Positions 50,469-58,550 of a stretch of DNA of 64,000 nucleotides are shown here, piece after piece (position 1 is the first letter of the stretch; the number at the start of each line of letters is the position of its first letter). The notes below the pieces were generated by a model, which was not told the origin of the DNA, ran no database searches, and worked only from the letters and a program-made list of their open reading frames with translations. Source of the DNA: JABWBD01 sp040768665 (GTDB lineage Bacteria; Planctomycetota; Planctomycetia; Pirellulales; Thermoguttaceae). The translations under genes were made by a program, and so were the position numbers. Location: NCBI GenBank assembly GCA_040768665.1, contig JAXGMN010000020.1, forward strand, positions 1 through 64,000, written 5' to 3'.

Positions 50469-50996
50469 ATGTCGCTTGGGGATCATGAACTGCCAACGGC
50501 TGCGCTGATCGGCATCGTTGCCGGCGTCGCGTACCTGATCCGGTACGCAAGCCACCGGCACAAGCCTTTCTCGGCTATCGATGCTCTCATCGTTGCGGCA
50601 ATCATGGTCATCGTCACCGCCATCGCCGCGCCGCTGGTGAACTCAGCCAATCAAAACGCCCGAACGACCGCGCTGCTGCAAAACCTTCGAACGCTACGCA
50701 ACCAGATTGAATGCTACAAGGCTGAGCACGGCGGCCAACTGCCGCTGCTGTTCCGAGGGAGCTTTCCTCAACTTGTAGAGGCCACGAATGCAGGTGGCAT
50801 CCCTGGCCCTCCCGGCCGGGCCTTTCCGCTCGGCCCCTATCTGCCCGGCGGTGTCCCGATCAACCCCTTCACCGGTACTAACACCGTCCGACTCGCGGAG
50901 ACATTTCCACCGACCGCAGCAACGGGTGGCGGCTGGCTCTATCACCAGTCGACCGGTCGAATTGCAGCCGACTTCGAGCCGTATCTGGCTGAGTGA
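50469..50996 (+). CDS. pseudopilin-like protein with extra N-terminal membrane segment
   Basis: About 175 residues. After an N-terminal membrane stretch (LPTAALIGIVAGVAYLIRYA) comes KPFSAIDALIVAAIMVIVTA followed by IAAPLVNSANQNARTTALLQ and LRTLRNQIECYKAEHGGQLP, the alpha-1 helix of type II secretion or type IV pseudopilins. In the usual motif 'GFTLIELL' the fifth residue is Glu; here it is Asp (FSAID) and the preceding Gly of the peptidase site is Pro. Thus it may not be processed as a normal prepilin. The C-terminal half (GGGWLYHQSTGRIAADFEPY) resembles pseudopilin globular ends. Start 50469 (MSLGDHELP) is preferred; a start at 50388 is also open. Confidence 0.6.
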   Translation: MSLGDHELPTAALIGIVAGVAYLIRYASHRHKPFSAIDALIVAAIMVIVTAIAAPLVNSANQNARTTALLQNLRTLRNQIECYKAEHGGQLPLLFRGSFPQLVEATNAGGIPGPPGRAFPLGPYLPGGVPINPFTGTNTVRLAETFPPTAATGGGWLYHQSTGRIAADFEPYLAE

Positions 50997-51022
50997 GACC
51001 GCAGTTCAGTATCCCAGGCGAT

Positions 51023-51208
51023 CTATCGCTCCTCGATCCCCCATCTGGCTATGACTTCTTCTGCACCCGGTGTAAGGCGCCGAACCTTGTCCGCAATAGC
51101 CGCGCGCTCGGAAACCGTGGCCTTCGGTACGCGCTGATCCCATTTCTTCACCTTTTTCCGACGGTGCCGTCGCCGCTTCAATTCCTGCTTACGCTCGCTA
51201 ATGCTCAC
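51023..51208 (-). CDS. small basic protein (61 aa, planctomycete-type)
   Basis: A 61-residue protein with a strongly basic first half (SISERKQELKRRRHRRKKVKKW) written here only in part, and a helical second half (TVSERAAIADKVRRLTPGAEE). GTG 51208 is preferred because AGGAG lies eight bases upstream; a longer frame up to 51334 exists. Small proteins of this form (basic helix, then 'AAIxxKxRxLTPG') occur in planctomycetes (DUF6800-like), but that is recollection. The function is unknown; RNA or ribosome contact is plausible. It lies convergent with the pseudopilin-like gene. Confidence 0.5.
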   Translation of the reverse strand: MSISERKQELKRRRHRRKKVKKWDQRVPKATVSERAAIADKVRRLTPGAEEVIARWGIEER

Positions 51209-51591
51209 GCCACACTCCTCATGAATTTTGCTGTTTAGCCGCGGACCTGCCCTCGGGAGGTCCACCACGTCCTGCCCCGCGAGCAGGATCTGCGTGGTCA
51301 GGCCGGACTTGTGTCGCACGATCTCGCTCGCCAAGTGCGACCTGCCCGGCCATCGTCCCGACCATGCTGATTTTCTAGCATCGTGCTGCCCTTGCGCCTA
51401 GGGGTAGCGGGGGGAACCCGGACCGGCTATCCTTCCGCCGACCGCCGTCGCGATTCCTGTCGTCTGAGAGCCCTTCGCCTTTTCGAGCGCCACACCGGCC
51501 ATGTCCGTCGTCGCGATTGGGCGTTCATGGATGATTTCCTTGGCTGACCTGGCTTTGCCGAGAGCACGGTCAGGGTGGTTGTGAATCTTCG
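51209..51591. other. intergenic region, no gene seen
   Basis: 383 bp between two minus-strand genes. No convincing open frame, repeat element or promoter was recognised. Confidence 0.4.
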
Positions 51592-52935
51592 TTAGCTGCC
51601 GTGATCCGCTTCCATGCCGAAATGCTTCAGTACAATCCCGAAAACCTCGGTATCGGCTACTGAGTTTGCCGGAAACAACCCGGGCTCGGTCGCCACAATC
51701 ACGCTCCGTTGAGCGGGATCGAGCGCCGGCGCACCATGCGACCCCTGCACCAATCCGGCGTTCAGCGGAATACCTTTTGTCGCGGGCTCGAAGAACAACT
51801 CGGCCGGATCGTAGCCGGGTTTGCGGTGGATGTCGACCGTCCGGGCAAAAGATGGAGCGTTTTCGTCGGTCATCCAGTAGTAATAGGCCTGCCAGCTAGC
51901 GGGGTCGGAGATCAGGACCACGTCGCCGCTCCGCTCGTGATTCAGCCCGTACCGTGAAAGCTGATCCTCCACGAGGACCTCCGCGATTCCCGGCAGACCA
52001 CGAAAAAGATCGCCTACTCTTCGGAGAACCTGCTGGTCGTGGTCGCGAACAAACACGTGGGAGAACTGATGGTCAGCCAAAGCCCAAGCGAGACTGCCGC
52101 GAGGATCGAGATGTTCTCCGTCTTCCCCGTCGCCGATTTTCAGCAGTCCTGTCTCGCGCAAAACGCGGTTGGGATAGACGACATGATTCACCGGCACAAT
52201 CGCGTACTCTCCCGCCGCCACCCACAGGACGCGGGTATCGCCGTAGGCCTCTGCAAAGCCGTCTGCCAGAGCTCCAATAACCGTATCCAGTTCGGCGACG
52301 GCCTTTTCGGCCGCGGGGCTGTCCGGGCCGGTTCGCTGGGCCGCGTAATCCAGGTGCGGCAGATAAATGTAGAAGAAATCCGGCCTCCACCGGCGTGCCG
52401 CATGAATGGCCGAACCGATAATCCAGGCCGTCGCTTCGATGTCGGCCAAAGGGCCCCAGAAATGAGACAACGGAAAGTGGCCCATTTCGTCCCGCAACTC
52501 GCCGTACAGTTCCGTTGGCCGCGTGTGGCACCAGAGCGACTCGGTTCCATCGGGGTTGTGAACAGGCGCCGGTGTGCAGACGTAATCGGCTTCGGCCCCT
52601 TTGCTGTGGAGCGGAAACCAGACCGCTGAGCGCAAGCCGCCGGTGTGGGAGAGGAGGTCCCAGAGCTGCGGACTCGCGATGCATTCGTTTGGCGACGTCC
52701 ACATTTCGATCTTGCCCTCGTCGCGCCAGTAGAAACCGTTGGCAACAACACCGTGTTCGGAAGGCAGCCGACCGGTTATCATATTCGCCTGAACCGGACA
52801 AGTCACGCATGGAAAGCTTGGAACGAATTCCGCGATTTCGCCGCCGGCCATCAGCCTTTTCAGGCTCGGCATCACGGCGACATCCTTTTCCCGGAGCCCT
52901 GGAATGGACAGCAGGACAACGCTCTTGGCCATCAT
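51592..52935 (-). CDS. alkaline-phosphatase-superfamily protein (EboF-like?)
   Basis: A 447-residue member of the alkaline phosphatase/phosphodiesterase (nucleotide pyrophosphatase) superfamily. It starts MMAKSVVLLSIPGLREKDVA, with the catalytic-loop region FVPSFPCVTCPVQANMITGR, where the nucleophile is usually Thr, then LPSEHGVVANGFYWRDEG, FFYIYLPHLDYAAQRTGPDS and a C-terminal metal-ligand region NAGLVQGSHGAPALD. The classical Asp-Ser/Thr at the start is replaced by SIPG, so one metal ligand may be missing. GGAGG precedes the ATG pair at 52935/52932. The upstream gene is a UbiA prenyltransferase on the same strand, 31 bp away; this pair also occurs in ebo clusters. Confidence 0.75.
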   Translation of the reverse strand: MMAKSVVLLSIPGLREKDVAVMPSLKRLMAGGEIAEFVPSFPCVTCPVQANMITGRLPSEHGVVANGFYWRDEGKIEMWTSPNECIASPQLWDLLSHTGGLRSAVWFPLHSKGAEADYVCTPAPVHNPDGTESLWCHTRPTELYGELRDEMGHFPLSHFWGPLADIEATAWIIGSAIHAARRWRPDFFYIYLPHLDYAAQRTGPDSPAAEKAVAELDTVIGALADGFAEAYGDTRVLWVAAGEYAIVPVNHVVYPNRVLRETGLLKIGDGEDGEHLDPRGSLAWALADHQFSHVFVRDHDQQVLRRVGDLFRGLPGIAEVLVEDQLSRYGLNHERSGDVVLISDPASWQAYYYWMTDENAPSFARTVDIHRKPGYDPAELFFEPATKGIPLNAGLVQGSHGAPALDPAQRSVIVATEPGLFPANSVADTEVFGIVLKHFGMEADHGS

Positions 52936-52966
52936 CAAGTTCCTCCAGAAATGCAGGCGAGTGAGA

Positions 52967-53917
52967 TTATGTTGAGTAAATCCAGCGTCCGAGGACGACG
53001 GTCGGGATGAGCAGCAAAAGCACCCCGATCGCTCCCGGCGTGCCCCACACCACGAAGCAGATCGAGGCATCGAGAATCACCAGCGAGAGCAGGCACTGCC
53101 GCACGGCAACCTGAACCCGTGACGGGCTGGGATCGGCGATGGCTCGGAAACATCGAAACCCGATCAGCAGACCCAACACCGCGATCAGGGTTATCCACCG
53201 CCGCGGCTGTTGACGCAGCAGGGGAATCGCGTTTTCGGTGACTTCAGGCACCCAGGCCAAGAGCCCCACTCCGCCCAGCAGGACCACGGTTGCCATGAGG
53301 AGGTAGGCGCGGTTGCTGCGAGCCGATTCCGCTCGAGCAAACCAAGTGACTCCGGCAATGTACGTCCCCAGGGCGCCGGCGACCAGCCAATTCTGATCTT
53401 GCCATGCCACGGGGGCGAGGCTCATGCCCAATAACACGTTCAGCAGCCTACAGGCGCCCATGCCAACCGGCCCCAATGGAGTTCGTTTCAGCACCGCATT
53501 GTACGCGACGATGCTTCCGGCCAGGACCGTCCCCACGGCCCCCGGCCGCCAATCTCCGCCAATCGGCACCGCCAGCCATGCCAGCAATGTCCCGATAATC
53601 AGAAGAAGCCATCCAAGCCGCTGTGCGGCGGCGAGGGAGATGCGGCCCGACGGCAATGGACGTTGCGGTCTCTCGGCGCGGTCGATCTCAAGGTCGAACG
53701 CATCGTTGAGCACCATCCCGCCCAGATAAAGGCTGCTGGAAGCCGCCACGAGCAGCAGCAAGGCCGATGCGTCACCCGGTAACAGTACCGCGTGGGTGAA
53801 GAGAAAGCCCATCACCACATCGGCCATGGCCGTAAAGACATTCGGAAGCCGCATCAACTCCCAGTACCCCCACCACGCCGAGTGGGGGCTGGGCGGGACA
53901 GGTTGTTGAGTATTCAA
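52967..53917 (-). CDS. UbiA family prenyltransferase (EboC-like?)
   Basis: Integral membrane prenyltransferase of the UbiA superfamily, about nine helices, 316 residues. The first Asp-rich motif, which binds Mg-diphosphate, is LNDAFDLEIDRAERPQRPLP. The second expected motif is not clear; around residue 190 the sequence has GVTWFARAESARSNR. The start SAWWGYWELMRLPNVFTAMA resembles UbiA-like proteins of ebo gene clusters. The acceptor is unknown. The start is a TTG at 53917 without a strong ribosome-binding site, so it may be later. Its stop lies 31 bp before the phosphatase-superfamily gene. Confidence 0.82.
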   Translation of the reverse strand: MNTQQPVPPSPHSAWWGYWELMRLPNVFTAMADVVMGFLFTHAVLLPGDASALLLLVAASSSLYLGGMVLNDAFDLEIDRAERPQRPLPSGRISLAAAQRLGWLLLIIGTLLAWLAVPIGGDWRPGAVGTVLAGSIVAYNAVLKRTPLGPVGMGACRLLNVLLGMSLAPVAWQDQNWLVAGALGTYIAGVTWFARAESARSNRAYLLMATVVLLGGVGLLAWVPEVTENAIPLLRQQPRRWITLIAVLGLLIGFRCFRAIADPSPSRVQVAVRQCLLSLVILDASICFVVWGTPGAIGVLLLLIPTVVLGRWIYST

Positions 53918-54014
53918 TTCTTCGCTGCATCCCTCAGGTTGAATTCGTGTTTTCTCGGCAATTATAGGCAGCCCTCCGCCGGGATGTCAGGAAGGTAGCC
54001 CCGCTACGGCCTTA

Positions 54015-54113
54015 AGAGGCCCTGACAAAACGGAAACTGGCTCCAAGCCAGGCGTAGGCAAATCACGCCGACGCCGCAGCGAGGTGCCTGTCCCCGTGTT
54101 TGTCGGGGCCTCT
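54015..54113. repeat. family C palindromic element, copy 2
   Basis: GAGGCCCTGACAAAACGG on the left, TGTTTGTCGGGGCCTC on the right, and AACTGGCTCC / GGTGCCTGTCCCC inner arms, with a GC-rich centre. Same type as the element at 19465-19558. Confidence 0.7.
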
Positions 54114-54308
54114 AATGCATTGGGTGGGCTTCCGCCGCAAAAAAAGCATTCTCGGCAAATCCGGCTAAAATCTGGAGTTTCCATCGTTGGGAGATCGCCG
54201 GACCGCTCGACAACCGCCGTAATTGCGCCCGATGATAGAGTGAGGCGGGGAATTATCGCTTCTCCGTGCCGACCAATTCGCGGTGGACTGGACGACGGAA
54301 TAGGAACT

Positions 54309-54950
54309 ATGCATCGCGGAGTGAAGATCCTGCTGGCGGCAAGCGTTCTCCTGACGGGGACCTCGCTGGCAATGCTGTTCCGACGCCCCTCGGCCGACGC
54401 GTGCCGCCCTGCGCCCCCGTCGAGCGATCCGCTCGTTTTCCGCGAGCAGATTGGGCCCCAGACCGCCACAGTGGTGCCGGAACGCCCAACGGTGCGCATC
54501 GAGTCGCGAGCGGCGGCCCCGGAAATCCTCACCAGTCAGTTGCCGACGGTCCTGAAGCCGCTGGATCCGGGGCAACCGCCGCCGGTGTTGGCGAAGATGT
54601 ACCCGGGCGAAAGCCCCGAATCCGAGGGCCCCTGGGAGACCTCGGGGAGATCCGAGTATTCGCCGTGGCAGCCCCTTAACAGCCCGCCCGCAAAGCACAA
54701 GATCGTCGACGGAGATACGCTCCCCGCGTTGGCCGAACGCTACCTGGGCGACGGCTCCCGTTGGAACGAGATTTTTCAAGCGAATCAGAACGCGCTGAGT
54801 TCGCCGCAACTGCTCCCGATCGGTGCCGTTCTCGCGATTCCCTCGGCCGATTCAACTCCTCCGGCTTCCTCGAACACGCAGCTCGATAAGCGGCTTATTC
54901 CGCTCTTGCCTCGCGACGCTGCGGCCGGCGCGGCAAGCGGTCCGGGTTAA
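54309..54950 (+). CDS. LysM-domain protein
   Basis: A 213-residue protein with an N-terminal membrane anchor or signal (GVKILLAASVLLTGTSLAML), a long Pro-rich linker and a LysM domain near the end: KHKIVDGDTLPALAERYLGD with NEIFQANQNALSSPQLLPIG and AVLAIP. LysM binds peptidoglycan or chitin-like glycans, so the protein probably sits in the periplasm attached to the wall layer. ATG 54309 was chosen; open frame upstream crosses the family C element and is not protein-like. It converges with the hydrolase-like gene downstream. Confidence 0.8.
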   Translation: MHRGVKILLAASVLLTGTSLAMLFRRPSADACRPAPPSSDPLVFREQIGPQTATVVPERPTVRIESRAAAPEILTSQLPTVLKPLDPGQPPPVLAKMYPGESPESEGPWETSGRSEYSPWQPLNSPPAKHKIVDGDTLPALAERYLGDGSRWNEIFQANQNALSSPQLLPIGAVLAIPSADSTPPASSNTQLDKRLIPLLPRDAAAGAASGPG

Positions 54951-54973
54951 ATTTTCCAAGCAAGGCTCGGCCA

Positions 54974-56056
54974 TCATTTGCTGCGGTCGCGCCAGGGAAA
55001 GTTCTGGTTTACCAGCCGAAGCTGGATGAAGTTTGCAATCCAACCCTCGACCGGCAAGCCTCTCCCCAGCATCTTGGTCCCCTGCAGATCGGTATCAAAA
55101 GTGCCGAGGAAGAGGTCCTTTTTCTCAGTGGCCTCTTCCGGCGGTGGCTCCTGGTGAAACCTCTCCACCATGGAGTAGAGCCGTTTCGCTTCGGACAGCG
55201 ATTTGGAATCCCGGCTGCCGACAGCAATGAGCATCGAGAGTTGAGACCGCACCGCCGGATGGCTCATCGCCGCTTTGCCGTTGAGACCACGAAAACTCAA
55301 TTCGGGTGAGAGCAGCGCCAGCGCCTTGACGTCCTGGCCCTGTTTCTTTCCTGCCAACAGCGGCCAGCTCCAGTCAAGCCGTGCCCAGTCCAGTGCTACC
55401 GACGCCCCCATTTCGGCGCCCACGACACCAAGCTTCTCGATATTCAACTCTCCCTCGTTGTTTTTTGTCATCAGGAATGACTTGAGGGTCTCCATGTCGT
55501 ACGCAACCATCCGCTCGAAGTCGGCTCGCGTGAACTTGGCGGCATCGAGCGTCCGACTTGCGTTGCCGATTTGCTGCAGGGTGCTCTCGCCATGCCCGCG
55601 GAGGTCGGGGACGAGCACGGCATGCCCCGCCTTCTGCAGCAGAGGCGCCAGAGCGCTGTATTCGCGGCGGTCGCCCTTCCATGTGTGCAACAGGATGAGC
55701 GGTACCGCGTCTTTCCCCTTGTTGCTGGGGAAGAAGGTCGCCTTCAAAACGACGCCGTCGCGCGTGAGGAGATCATTTCCACCGAGTTCCACCGGTGCGG
55801 GGATCTTGTCCTTCGCGGACCTTGCCGGAGGCGTTGCCGGTTGCGCCGGGGCTGGTTTCGCAGCGGGTTTCGCAGCGGGTTTCGCAGCCGGTGCAGCAGC
55901 GGGTTTCGCAGCCGGTGTTTTCGCCGCCTGAGCCAGCGCCTCACGTGGCGATCCCGACGCCAAGACCCAAACGGCCGCTAGGAGCAACACGCACCGAACG
56001 TGGAAATCCAACACTCTTGAGAGTACCGATGTGCAACAAGGTGAGGTGAACATCAA
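54974..56056 (-). CDS. exported alpha/beta-hydrolase-fold protein with non-canonical nucleophile
   Basis: A 360-residue exported protein. After a signal (CVLLLAAVWVLASGSPREALA) there is a low-complexity Ala/Lys/Pro linker (AAKPAAKPAAKPAPAQP) and then an alpha/beta hydrolase domain: LLTRDGVVLKATFFPSNKGK, PLILLHTWKGDRREYSALAP and VLVPDLRGHGES. The nucleophile elbow is GVVGAEMGASVAL; the family's G-x-S-x-G is here G-x-E-x-G, so the usual Ser is missing. It may be a non-catalytic hydrolase or one using another chemistry. Residues later in the sequence (GSRDSKS) could hold an acid. A lipoprotein gene lies upstream on the same strand. Confidence 0.72.
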   Translation of the reverse strand: MMFTSPCCTSVLSRVLDFHVRCVLLLAAVWVLASGSPREALAQAAKTPAAKPAAAPAAKPAAKPAAKPAPAQPATPPARSAKDKIPAPVELGGNDLLTRDGVVLKATFFPSNKGKDAVPLILLHTWKGDRREYSALAPLLQKAGHAVLVPDLRGHGESTLQQIGNASRTLDAAKFTRADFERMVAYDMETLKSFLMTKNNEGELNIEKLGVVGAEMGASVALDWARLDWSWPLLAGKKQGQDVKALALLSPELSFRGLNGKAAMSHPAVRSQLSMLIAVGSRDSKSLSEAKRLYSMVERFHQEPPPEEATEKKDLFLGTFDTDLQGTKMLGRGLPVEGWIANFIQLRLVNQNFPWRDRSK

Positions 56057-56273
56057 AGACGGCCTTTCTCGTAAGTGGTTTGCGCAAAATGAACTCCGTC
56101 CAGCTACCGTCTATGCTAAATGGGCTGCCGGGGGACGTCAACTTGCTGACCTGCTCCACTGGTGGGGATGCAGGCACGTGGAGAAAGGCATCGTGCGGGT
56201 CGGCGGCGGGGCCGCTTCGCGCGCGGCCGCAGGCAGTCTGTCCGTCGCCGCGAGTACCGGTTCTCGGGGGGGA

Positions 56274-56936
56274 TCACTCCATCAATTTCGAGTCCATCGC
56301 GAAATCTGCGTAGCGATCATAGGGATAGAACAGCTTTCCGATCTGGTCTGCCAGAACGTGAACGAACTGCCTGCGGAATGCACTCTCCTGGACATCGGAC
56401 GCCGCGATGACGCGATTGGGTGGGTAAACGACTTGCGGAATTCGCTTCTGGAAGACCACTTCACGGGTCTTACAGTCGTAGACCTTCAGCGACACCGTTG
56501 CTTTACCCTGATAGACGGTTTGCCCTTGGTAGAGACTGAACTCCTCCAAATCGATGCCGAGAATGAGATCCGCCTCAAGGGCTTTGCCGATTTCGAGATA
56601 TTCGTCCCAGGCGTTTTCGTCGGTCCATTCAGCCACTTTCCGCTCGTCGACCAGGTCGATCTTGCGGACATTCTGCTTCAGCCGCAGAAATAGCTGGTGG
56701 GAAATGTCTTTCGCCACACTGGCATTGCGGTACTGGAGCTCGACCATCGGCCGGCAGACCACCGCCACGCGTTTCTCTTTCAGGCCGGTGAATTCGGCGT
56801 CTTCGTTCGTGCCTTTGACCAGGTAGACTGCCGTCGCAAGGGCGCTGGCGCAACCGCTGATCGCTGGGAGAGTGGCCAGCAAGGCCGCCGTGAGCAACGG
56901 AAATCCCCGACGACGAATACCGGAACGGTCCATCAT
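56274..56936 (-). CDS. lipoprotein of unknown function
   Basis: A 220-residue predicted lipoprotein. The signal peptide LLTAALLATLPAISGCASAL contains the lipobox A-I-S-G-C, with the Cys as lipid anchor. The mature part has KEKRVAVVCRPMVELQYRNA, SVAKDISHQLFLRLKQNV, ADLILGIDLEEFSLYQGQTV and YDCKTREVVFQKRIPQVVYP. It has the repeated strand pattern of proteins resembling the DUF799/GNA1162 or CsgG-like outer-membrane lipoproteins, but the match is not certain. The next gene on the same strand is about 215 bp downstream. Anchoring to the outer membrane is inferred from the residues after Cys. Confidence 0.65.
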   Translation of the reverse strand: MMDRSGIRRRGFPLLTAALLATLPAISGCASALATAVYLVKGTNEDAEFTGLKEKRVAVVCRPMVELQYRNASVAKDISHQLFLRLKQNVRKIDLVDERKVAEWTDENAWDEYLEIGKALEADLILGIDLEEFSLYQGQTVYQGKATVSLKVYDCKTREVVFQKRIPQVVYPPNRVIAASDVQESAFRRQFVHVLADQIGKLFYPYDRYADFAMDSKLME

Positions 56937-57058
56937 GGTCCCTCGCTAGACGAGAAGCGGAAAACTGCCTGGTCCGCCGGCGGCCGGCGGATGCCCAAGC
57001 TGAGAATCGAGGCTCACGGCCCGCGGCACCCACCGAGCGATTGCTTCGCGCGTCTCGC

Positions 57059-57502
57059 TCAGCCGGCCAACAACCGCACTCCCCAATCGATGAGCATGAT
57101 CGCGAACGTGCCGATGGCAAGCCAAGCCGCGACGGTGCTGCTGGGAGCCCGGACGAGCCATTGCCCCCAGATCGCGGAAAGGAACAACCACGGCACGGCA
57201 ACCAGGTCGAGCGTTCCAAGGAGGGCACCGCCGGCGTTGGCCTGAATCGCCCTGAGCGGCTGTCCGCGAACCAGATGAGCCCAGGATGTGGTTCCGCCGC
57301 AGGTCGGACATCGCTGGCCGAAGAGCACGACGAACGTGCAAGGCGGCAGTCCCCACTGCTGATGCGTACCGTAACCCCGGGAATCCGGCTCGACCAGCCT
57401 CGCCGCGGCAAGCGGCATTGCCAAGCCGATCGCCAGCACAGCCATCGCGATGCGAGCCTGTGCGGAAAGCCTCGTTTGCCCGATTGCGCTGTTGTCGGTC
57501 AC
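57059..57502 (-). CDS. DUF2752 family membrane protein
   Basis: A 147-residue membrane protein of the DUF2752 family. The signature is FGQRCPTCGGTTSWAHLVRG with a CPxCGxTTS motif, followed by QPLRAIQANAGGALLGTLDL. Three hydrophobic segments are visible (AMAVLAIGLAMPLAAA, LDLVAVPWLFLSAIWGQW, VAAWLAIGTFAIMLIDWGVR). The two Cys may bind a metal or form a disulfide. GTG 57502 is a reasonable start but open frame continues upstream to 57748, so the start is uncertain. Function not known. Confidence 0.65.
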   Translation of the reverse strand: MTDNSAIGQTRLSAQARIAMAVLAIGLAMPLAAARLVEPDSRGYGTHQQWGLPPCTFVVLFGQRCPTCGGTTSWAHLVRGQPLRAIQANAGGALLGTLDLVAVPWLFLSAIWGQWLVRAPSSTVAAWLAIGTFAIMLIDWGVRLLAG

Positions 57503-57605
57503 ACTCACCCAAAGGAAGAGTGGGGGGAAGATAGCGGGAAGTCGAACGGTCCGCAAGGTCAGTGTTGGTGGCTCCCAGACGAAACCGGGGGCACTTCGAA
57601 CCCCG

Positions 57606-58433
57606 TCAGGCGTTCTGCGCCCGTGCCGAGGCGGCGAGGCGATCTGCTCGGTCGTGATCCACGACGAGCCGCCGAACGGCGGTCGCCCGGCCGCTGCCGG
57701 GATCAAACTCGACGATCGTGCCGTGGATCCGGACGTCGCCGGACGCAACCTCGAAGTGGGTGGGGCGAAACGTGATCGTTGTTTCAGTCACGCGGTCGAC
57801 GCGGCGGCCGAGAATGCTGTCGTGCGGCCCGGTCATTCCGACGTCGCACTGAAAGGCCGTACCGTTGGGCAGAATCTTCTCATCCGCCGTGGGCACGTGC
57901 GTGTGGGTGCCGAGCACGGCGGTCACCCGCCCATCGAGGTACCGGCCCATCAACTGCTTGTCGCTGGTTGCCTCGGCGTGGAAATCGACGAGGATCGAAT
58001 TCACGTCGGTCGGCAACTGGCTGAGCACGCGGTCGGCCGCATGGAAGGGGCAGTCGACGGGACTCATGAATACGCGTCCCAGGAGGCTGACGACGGCAAC
58101 ACGGTGACCATTGTCCCGGCAGGAGAGGACGGTGAACGGCTTGCCCGGGGCGTCATCAGGGTAGTTGGCGGGTTTGACGATTCGTGCCTCCTCCTCGAGG
58201 ACGGAAAAGATCTCGCGCCGGCGGTAGATGTGGTCGCCCATGGTAATGCAGTCGACGCCGCAAGCGATGAGCTCGCGGTAGATGGCCGGCGTGAGGCCGG
58301 AGCCGCCGGCGACGTTTTCCGCGTTTACCACGACGAAATCGAGATCTTCTTCGATCCGCAGTCCGGGTACCGAGTGGGCCACGATTTGCCTGCCGGGCTT
58401 GCCGACAACATCACCGATCAACAGGAGGCGCAC
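57606..58433 (-). CDS. YmdB-type metallophosphoesterase
   Basis: 275-residue calcineurin-like phosphoesterase of the YmdB (TIGR00282) group, which hydrolyses 2',3'-cyclic nucleotides and, in Bacillus, affects biofilm and sporulation choice. The metal ligands are spread as LLIGDVVGKPGR, FVVVNAENVAGGSG, ITMGDHIY, LVDFHAEATSDKQL and LGTHTHVPTADE, all in family order. Length is standard. It is preceded by a Gfo/Idh/MocA gene on the same strand (stop at 58551). Its cell role in planctomycetes is unknown. Confidence 0.9.
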   Translation of the reverse strand: MRLLLIGDVVGKPGRQIVAHSVPGLRIEEDLDFVVVNAENVAGGSGLTPAIYRELIACGVDCITMGDHIYRRREIFSVLEEEARIVKPANYPDDAPGKPFTVLSCRDNGHRVAVVSLLGRVFMSPVDCPFHAADRVLSQLPTDVNSILVDFHAEATSDKQLMGRYLDGRVTAVLGTHTHVPTADEKILPNGTAFQCDVGMTGPHDSILGRRVDRVTETTITFRPTHFEVASGDVRIHGTIVEFDPGSGRATAVRRLVVDHDRADRLAASARAQNA

Positions 58434-58550
58434 GAATGGGGCTTTCTATACTCTGTCGGATGCCGGTCTGATGGAAAGTCGACAGGCACCGCAAGGAATA
58501 AGCGAAGATACATGGTCTTGCGGAGCCGGTCCCCTCTTCCATCCGACCAA

